From Pseudomonas brassicacearum subsp. neoaurantiaca (GTDB lineage: Bacteria; Pseudomonadota; Gammaproteobacteria; Pseudomonadales; Pseudomonadaceae), in contig NZ_VDLV01000041.1 of assembly GCF_013608025.1 (NCBI RefSeq), forward strand, positions 1-38,814: a DNA stretch of 38,814 bases, read 5' to 3'. Position numbers and translations under genes: made by a program. A model generated the notes under the pieces. It was given only the letters and a program-made list of their open reading frames with translations, was not told the origin of the DNA and did no database searches. Shown here one piece after another: positions 34,150-38,814 of this stretch; position 1 is the stretch's first letter, and each line of letters begins with the position of its first letter.

Positions 34150-34173
34150 AGGGGACGGCGGTGTAGATAATCT

Positions 34174-34228
34174 GGTTGCAATTAAAAACCTAATCACGCA
34201 AAAATAAAACAGGTTTCTAATTGCAACC
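34174..34228. promoter_or_regulatory. long inverted repeat, probable HxlR operator
   Basis: Two 18-bp arms, GGTTGCAATTAAAAACCT (34174-34191) and AGGTTTCTAATTGCAACC (34211-34228), are complementary at 17 of 18 positions around an AT-rich 19-bp spacer. Each arm contains TTGCAA, itself a palindrome, so each could hold one dimer. It is 15 bp upstream of the MFS start codon and so covers its likely promoter. Confidence 0.72.
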
Positions 34229-34243
34229 GGATCAAGGAACACC

Positions 34244-35440
34244 ATGACCGCCTACACCTACCTCCCCCAAGGTCTGTCACCCCGCCTGACATTCCTCTTC
34301 TCCATCACCTGCGCCCTGGCCGTCGCCAACGTGTATTTCGCTCAACCACTCCTCGCTTCAATGGCCGAAAGCCTCGACGTCGCCCCCGCCTCGATCGGCA
34401 GCGTAGTGACCGCCACTCAGCTCGGATACGCGCTGGGATTACTCTTCATCGTCCCGCTGGGCGACCGGGTCGACGGCAAACGGTTGATTCTGACCCTCGT
34501 CACGTTATCGGTGGTTGCCCTGGCCGCCGTCAGCGCGTCACAGCATTGGCTGATCCTGCTGGGCGCCATGATCGTCACGGGTTTGCTGGCAGTGGTCGTC
34601 CAGGTGCTCGTCGCCTACGCCGCAACGCTGGCTGCCCCATCCCAACGTGGGCAGGCGGTCGGAACGCTCACCAGCGCGATCGTGCTGGGCATTCTCCTGG
34701 CGCGGTTCATCTCTGGCTTGATCGCCGACCTGGCAGGTTGGCGCGCGGTTTATCTGGTGTCGTCGGGGCTGATGTTGGTCATTGCGGCGGTGTTCTGGAA
34801 AGTAGCGCCCACCGCCGCGTCATCCCCGAACCGGCAGCCTTACCCGGCGCTGATCCGCTCGTTGTTTCAACTGTTCATGACCGAACCGCTCTTGCGGATC
34901 CGGGGCCTGTTCGCCTTGCTGATCTTCGCCGCGTTTTCCGTGCTGTGGACCGCCATGGTCCTGCCGCTGAGCGCCCCGCCGCTGTCACTTTCCCACACCG
35001 CCATCGGCCTGTTTGGCCTGGCCGGCGTTGCGGGAGCGCTGGCGGCTCGACGGGCCGGGCGCTGGGCCGATCGAGGGTTCGGACAACGCGTCACCGGCGT
35101 GTCGCTGGCGCTCCTGGTGCTCGCATGGCTACCCATTTCCTTTGCCGAAAGCTCCCTGATCGCCCTGGTCTGCGGCGTGGTCCTGCTGGACTTCGCCGTG
35201 CAAGCCGTGCACGTCACCAACCAGAGCCTCCTTTTCGCCGCACGCCCCGACGCGCAAAGTCGCATGGTCGGCGCCTACATGTGTTTCTACTCGATGGGCA
35301 GCGCGCTCGGAGCCGTCGCCGCGACCCAGGTCTATGCGCTGTGGGGATGGGTCGCGGTCAGTCTGTTGGGTGGGTTGATCAGTGCGGTGGCGTTGTTGCT
35401 TTGGTTCGCTTCGACTCATCTGGCAGCGTGGGGCGAATAA
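34244..35440 (+). CDS. MFS transporter (DHA1-like exporter)
   Basis: Inner membrane protein of 398 residues with 12 predicted helices in two halves. Signatures are ANVYFAQPLLASMAESLDV, the loop 2-3 motif with PLGDRVDGKRLIL, and VTNQSLLFAARPDAQSRMVG in the second half. It probably exports drugs, sugars or amino acid-like compounds with proton exchange. AAGGAACACC precedes the ATG at 34244. It is divergent from hxlR with a strong dyad overlapping its promoter area, so repression relieved by a small molecule is likely. The substrate is not visible. Confidence 0.92.
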   Translation: MTAYTYLPQGLSPRLTFLFSITCALAVANVYFAQPLLASMAESLDVAPASIGSVVTATQLGYALGLLFIVPLGDRVDGKRLILTLVTLSVVALAAVSASQHWLILLGAMIVTGLLAVVVQVLVAYAATLAAPSQRGQAVGTLTSAIVLGILLARFISGLIADLAGWRAVYLVSSGLMLVIAAVFWKVAPTAASSPNRQPYPALIRSLFQLFMTEPLLRIRGLFALLIFAAFSVLWTAMVLPLSAPPLSLSHTAIGLFGLAGVAGALAARRAGRWADRGFGQRVTGVSLALLVLAWLPISFAESSLIALVCGVVLLDFAVQAVHVTNQSLLFAARPDAQSRMVGAYMCFYSMGSALGAVAATQVYALWGWVAVSLLGGLISAVALLLWFASTHLAAWGE

Positions 35441-35487
35441 CAATCGTCACAAATGCTACAGTCGCGCACCTACAACGAGGGAACGCC

Positions 35488-35760
35488 ATGCGCATCATAG
35501 GAACAGCCCTGACCATCGCACTGCTGACAGGATGCGCGACGGCCAACGAAACCTTTGGCAACGGGGGGCTCTGCGGTGTGCAGCCTTATTGCGGCACCTA
35601 CTTCGATTACCAGATTCTCAAGGAAGCGGTAACTGAGGATAACGCTACGTATGCCAGTGCGTTTGCGCCGTTGGCGGCCATCGATCTGCCCCTGAGTTTC
35701 GTCGCCGATACGCTGATCCTGCCCTACACGATTTTTCAGATAAGGCCGTCCGACGAATAG
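35488..35760 (+). CDS. YceK/YidQ-family small lipoprotein
   Basis: Lipoprotein of 90 residues with a signal ending IALLTGC, giving lipidated Cys16. The remainder has the family pattern CGVQPYCGTYFDYQILKEAV, then PLAAIDLPLSFVADTLILPY, seen in YceK/YidQ (DUF1375). The role is unknown. The ATG at 35488 follows GAGGGAACGCC. It lies 47 bp after the MFS stop, in the same direction, and could be on its transcript or have its own start. It is convergent with the cupin gene 16 bp away. Confidence 0.87.
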   Translation: MRIIGTALTIALLTGCATANETFGNGGLCGVQPYCGTYFDYQILKEAVTEDNATYASAFAPLAAIDLPLSFVADTLILPYTIFQIRPSDE

Positions 35761-35776
35761 CGGCGCGGCGCCTGAT

Positions 35777-36118
35777 TCATTCCTGCCTGACAATATCGAC
35801 GGATATTTCAACGGCCGCCACCGTCCCTCGGTTTTCAAGCCAATGGGTGGTGTTCCGATCCTCGGGCCAACCCACGCCCGGGCCATAGTCCGTCGCGACG
35901 CCATTGCGGTGATCGGTGATGGTGCCTTGGAGTATGTAGACCAGGCCGGGCCTGTCCACGTGGTTGTGGACCGGCCCGAACACGCCCCCTGGCTCGATCG
36001 TCACCAGGCGCATGCGCAGTTGTCGCCCCGTCATGCCCTCGATTTCGACACCGAGGTCCAGCGTTGCCAGCAGTTGTACCGCTACGCCTTTCGTTTCAGG
36101 AACTGTCACGTTGTTCAT
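35777..36118 (-). CDS. cupin-domain protein
   Basis: Single-domain cupin of 113 residues. Metal-site motif 1 is visible as GPVHNHVDRPGLVYILQG (H51, H53), with a later His near 92 in NTTHWLENRG for motif 2. The ATG at 36118 has GGAGG 7 bp before it; the 23 more upstream open codons are rejected. Such proteins bind metal and may be isomerases, dioxygenases or mere binders. It lies 85 bp downstream of a LysR gene on the same strand. Confidence 0.9.
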   Translation of the reverse strand: MNNVTVPETKGVAVQLLATLDLGVEIEGMTGRQLRMRLVTIEPGGVFGPVHNHVDRPGLVYILQGTITDHRNGVATDYGPGVGWPEDRNTTHWLENRGTVAAVEISVDIVRQE

Positions 36119-36203
36119 GTGCTTGCCTCCGGGGACGGACACGGCCTGATGGAAGTAGACGCCTTGCACGGCGGAATCACAACGCAATTATCAGGGCCGG
36201 GAT

Positions 36204-37058
36204 CTACAGTCGAAAACGCTGCTGCATGGCCTGACCAAGCAGCTCTACCGCGTCGTCTGCGTCGCACCCGGCGGATCGCATGAACACCACGTCGTGGTCC
36301 GGAATCACCGGCAGCTCGCTGATGATCCGCATGTTCTTCGTTACGCGGCCACGGTCTATCAGGCTGATCGCCAACCCGGCTTCAACGCACGCTTTGACGG
36401 CTTGGTTGGAGGGGCTTTCGAGGACGATTCGCACCTTGCGTCCGCATTGCCGGAGCGCTTGCAGCATGGCCTGTCGATAAGGGCATTGCGCCGCATGCAC
36501 GGCCAGCGCAAGGGGTTCCGTCGAGCTGAATGTCGTGCCGATCGCTGCCACCCAGACTGGCGTGGTGGTGACCAGGGTCTGGACCGTTGCATCTGGCTGG
36601 TCCATCGGCTGGGTGAGCACCGCCGCGTGGAGCTTGCCGCGCTGCACCTGTTCGCGCAGGGCGTAGCTGGGCGCTGTCTTGAGTTCCAAAATGACGTTGG
36701 GCCAGGCTGCCGTGAAGGTCGGAAGGATGTCGCGGATGACATGATCGGCGTATTCGTCCGGCACGCCCAAACTGACGCGCCCCGCCAGTCGTGTGCCTTG
36801 GAGGTCGGCCAGCACGCGGTCATGAGTCGCGAGCAGCTCGGTGGTGGACACCAGCAGACGCCTGCCCAGCGTAGTCAGGGAGACTGATTGATTGTCACGG
36901 TCAAGCAGACGGCCGCCCGCCACCGCTTCCAGGCGCTGGATGTGCACGCTCACCGCCGCCGGGCTTTTATGCAACTGTTGCGCTGCCGCGCTGAACTTGC
37001 CAATTCGCGCAACCGCATGAAAGGTCCGGATCAGTTCGATATCCAGTATGGCTGTCAT
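36204..37058 (-). CDS. LysR-family transcriptional regulator
   Basis: Protein of 284 residues. The helix-turn-helix is at the start (IELIRTFHAVARIGKFSAAA then QQLHKSPAAVSVHIQRLEAV), and the effector domain runs from about 92 to the end, slightly short for the family. It is divergent from the EamA exporter gene with a 74-bp gap and may control it and the downstream cupin. I did not find a clear T-N11-A dyad in that gap. The ribosome site is weak (GAAGA). Confidence 0.9.
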   Translation of the reverse strand: MTAILDIELIRTFHAVARIGKFSAAAQQLHKSPAAVSVHIQRLEAVAGGRLLDRDNQSVSLTTLGRRLLVSTTELLATHDRVLADLQGTRLAGRVSLGVPDEYADHVIRDILPTFTAAWPNVILELKTAPSYALREQVQRGKLHAAVLTQPMDQPDATVQTLVTTTPVWVAAIGTTFSSTEPLALAVHAAQCPYRQAMLQALRQCGRKVRIVLESPSNQAVKACVEAGLAISLIDRGRVTKNMRIISELPVIPDHDVVFMRSAGCDADDAVELLGQAMQQRFRL

Positions 37059-37132
37059 GATTCAATCTTCCTGAACGAGTACTGCAGGATATTTTGATTT
37101 ATTAGATTAGTCGGCTTTCGTAGCCTGTGACC

Positions 37133-38104
37133 ATGAACTCGCCCAAATCGATCACTTGCGCCTCCTCCCGCAGCGGCTACTGGCTGATCCCTTTGCCGTT
37201 GCTCGAAGCGGCGTTGTTGGTGGCCTGGAGCTCCGGCTTCGTCGGCGCGCGATTCTCCATCGATTACGCGCCGCCGTTGCTTGTGGTGTTCTGGCGCTGC
37301 GTGCTGGTCACGCTGCTGTTGTTCCCTTTTATCGCCGGGCAACTGCGGCGGACTTCACCGGTCACGCTGCTGAAAAACGCCGGTATCGGCCTGCTGGCCA
37401 TGGCCGGCTATCTCGCCGGCATCACCCAAGGCATTGCCCTGGGCGTGCCGGCGGGGCTGGCGGCCTTGTTCGCCGACTTATTGCCGATGGGCCTCGCGCT
37501 GCTGGCCGCCGGTGTGCTGGGACAACGCCTGACGTCGCGGATCTGGGCCGGCTTGCTCATCGGCCTGGCCGGTGTAGCCCTCGGCACCCATGGCGCGTTG
37601 GCCTGGGGCAACGCGCCCTTGTGGATTTATGGCTTGCCGTTGCTGGGCATGCTCTCGCTCGCCGCCGCGACGCTGTGGCAGAAGCGGCTCCCGGCCTCGC
37701 AATCCATGGGCCTGTTGCCCAACCTCTGGCTGCAGTGCTGTGTCTCGGGCCTGGCGTTCGCCTTGATCGAAGGCACGCAAGGCAGTCTGGCGCCAATAGC
37801 CAATACCGGGTTCGTATTGAGTGTCTTATGGACAGCGGGCTTGTCGACGATGGGTGGATACGGGCTCTACTGGTTGTGCCTGCGTCGAGCCTCGGCGACC
37901 CGTGTCGCCAGCGTCCTCTACCTGAGCCCGCCCATTACGATGCTATGGGCCTGGGCAATGTTCGATGAACTTTTGTCATGGCAGATGGCGTCGGGGATGG
38001 CGGTGTCTGCGGTCGGGATCTGGCTGGTCGTGCGTGAGGAAGCGCGCGAGGCGCGACGCAAACGACCTCACGGAACGGCTGCTGAGTCGGAGACTGCCGG
38101 ATAG
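37133..38104 (+). CDS. EamA/DMT-family transporter
   Basis: Inner membrane protein of 323 residues with ten predicted helices in two EamA repeats: about 20-150 (ALLVAWSSGFVGARFSIDYA, FWRCVLVTLLLFPF) and about 160-300 (GLSTMGGYGLYWLCLRRASA, ATRVASVLYLSPPITMLWAW). Family members export amino acids, nucleobases or drugs. A GTG two codons earlier (37127) is also possible, and neither has a good ribosome site. The 3' end overlaps the convergent DUF488 gene by 37 bp. It is divergent from a LysR gene that may regulate it. Confidence 0.91.
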   Translation: MNSPKSITCASSRSGYWLIPLPLLEAALLVAWSSGFVGARFSIDYAPPLLVVFWRCVLVTLLLFPFIAGQLRRTSPVTLLKNAGIGLLAMAGYLAGITQGIALGVPAGLAALFADLLPMGLALLAAGVLGQRLTSRIWAGLLIGLAGVALGTHGALAWGNAPLWIYGLPLLGMLSLAAATLWQKRLPASQSMGLLPNLWLQCCVSGLAFALIEGTQGSLAPIANTGFVLSVLWTAGLSTMGGYGLYWLCLRRASATRVASVLYLSPPITMLWAWAMFDELLSWQMASGMAVSAVGIWLVVREEAREARRKRPHGTAAESETAG

Positions 38105-38622
38105 GTCAGTTTCAGCCCTGACCGCCGTGCCGCCGGATTCAACACCGCTTCAGTGGCCTTGCCTTTGTCCATGATGTGGAACACTTCGACATCGCGAAGC
38201 AACAGGTAGTCGGTGATGATCCGACGATGGCAGCGCCACCAGACCGCCTCCGCGCACATGATGGCGCATCGTCGCGTCCGGCTGAGCGCCAAGAGGCGAT
38301 CCAGGCCCGCCTCAAATTCGTCCGACAGCGCGTAATCCGCGTAATTGTGGAAGCTGCGGTTTTGCCAGAATCCATTGATGTCATCGGCAACCGTCACGGA
38401 TTTTTTTCGCAGCCCGCCCAGCTCGCGGATCTGCTCATGCTGCAACCCGAATGGCGCGAGCAATCCAGGCAGCGTATCGAGGTTGTAGTGAGGATTGGTC
38501 CGCGACCTTGGAACAGTCCTCACGTCGACGATCATCTCGACATCGAAGCTTTTCACGACCTCCACGAATTGCTCGAGCGTCCGGGTCGAATGGCCGATCG
38601 TGTATAGGCTGGGATTTTCCAT
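38068..38622 (-). CDS. DUF488-family protein
   Basis: Protein of 184 residues. The family pattern is clear: LYTIGHSTRTLEQFVEVVKS at the N-terminus, VDVRTVPRSRTNPHYN, LGGLRKKS, and the CAEAVWWRCHRRIITDYLL segment, with the paired cysteines and CHR. The biochemical role of DUF488 proteins is not established. The ATG at 38622 has a GGATCCCCC stretch but no good ribosome site. Its end overlaps the convergent transporter gene by 37 bp. Confidence 0.9.
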   Translation of the reverse strand: MENPSLYTIGHSTRTLEQFVEVVKSFDVEMIVDVRTVPRSRTNPHYNLDTLPGLLAPFGLQHEQIRELGGLRKKSVTVADDINGFWQNRSFHNYADYALSDEFEAGLDRLLALSRTRRCAIMCAEAVWWRCHRRIITDYLLLRDVEVFHIMDKGKATEAVLNPAARRSGLKLTYPAVSDSAAVP

Positions 38623-38739
38623 GGGGGATCCGAATTCAACGAGGTGCCTTCACTAGGAGCCGTTGCGGGACGGGTTAGTTTCCTCATCCTTGTATTGCAT
38701 ATCGGACTCTGGGTCGCCCGGTCGTACCCCGATCCACCT

Positions 38740-38814
38740 GTGGGAGCGAGCCTGCTCGCGATGGCGTCAGGTCAGTCGACGAAGATATTGAACGTGCTGG
38801 CCTCTTCGCGAGCA
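38740..38814. repeat. REPIN (GTGGGAGCGAG family), cut by window end
   Basis: The left arm GTGGGAGCGAGCCTGCTCGC is followed by a spacer ending GCTGGCC and the start of the facing arm TTCGCGAGCA. It is the same family as the 8509-9004 array. The 38623-38739 stretch before it holds nothing recognised. Confidence 0.88.

Noticed and set aside
34546..35760. 404-codon frame joining the MFS region to the lipoprotein gene
   Set aside because: Its first part is out of frame with the clear MFS protein; only the final 90 codons from 35488, with their own ribosome site and lipoprotein signal, are real.

Overview
The window looks like a chromosomal segment from the Pseudomonas fluorescens species complex. 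Codon use is GC-rich throughout. The spaces between genes hold two families of imperfect palindromes of the Pseudomonas REP/REPIN type, one with the core GTGGGAGCGAG...CTCGCGA and one with the core GTGGCGAGGGAGC...TCCCGCT. Gene content (AprDEF-like type I secretion, LigD, many LysR regulators, a PQQ-type aldose dehydrogenase) fits that group. No rRNA, tRNA, CRISPR array, insertion sequence or prophage was seen. All assignments come from reading the sequence and from memory of protein families; no search was run.

Layout. 156-6296 is a four-gene minus-strand operon: a haem-oxygenase-like iron enzyme, a class I methyltransferase, a YbdK/GCS2-type carboxylate-amine ligase and the end-joining ligase LigD, with overlapping or nearly abutting genes. 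6501-8381 holds a CPA1 cation/proton antiporter and a convergent small membrane protein. 8509-9004 is a regular array of four REPINs with a 136-bp period. 9011-10728 encodes a DUF2231 membrane protein and a lipoprotein aldose dehydrogenase, translationally coupled.

11008-23124 is a type I secretion locus. It holds a 1392-residue repeat protein (plus strand), a LuxR-family regulator with a degenerate receiver domain, an outer membrane protein, an adaptor and an ABC exporter (an AprF/E/D-like operon on the minus strand), and an RTX protein with delta-60 repeats and a duplicated C-terminal calcium-binding module. The two candidate cargos are unrelated to each other. The RTX protein lies directly upstream of the exporter genes on the same strand.

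23250-38622 is a run of small metabolic and regulatory units. These are a LysR/aldo-keto reductase pair with a clear LysR-type dyad; a potE-like antiporter coupled to an AdiA-like amino acid decarboxylase; a TrmK-type tRNA methyltransferase; a LysR/ester cyclase pair followed by an MDR oxidoreductase; an orphan periplasmic binding protein; an HxlR regulator divergent from an MFS exporter with a long dyad between them; a YceK-like lipoprotein; a cupin; a LysR divergent from an EamA exporter; and a DUF488 protein.

The most interesting items for follow-up are the iron-oxidase/methyltransferase/ligase/LigD operon, the two-cargo secretion locus with its pseudo-receiver regulator, the mixed PotE-AdiA pair, and the 18-bp-arm dyad between hxlR and the MFS gene.
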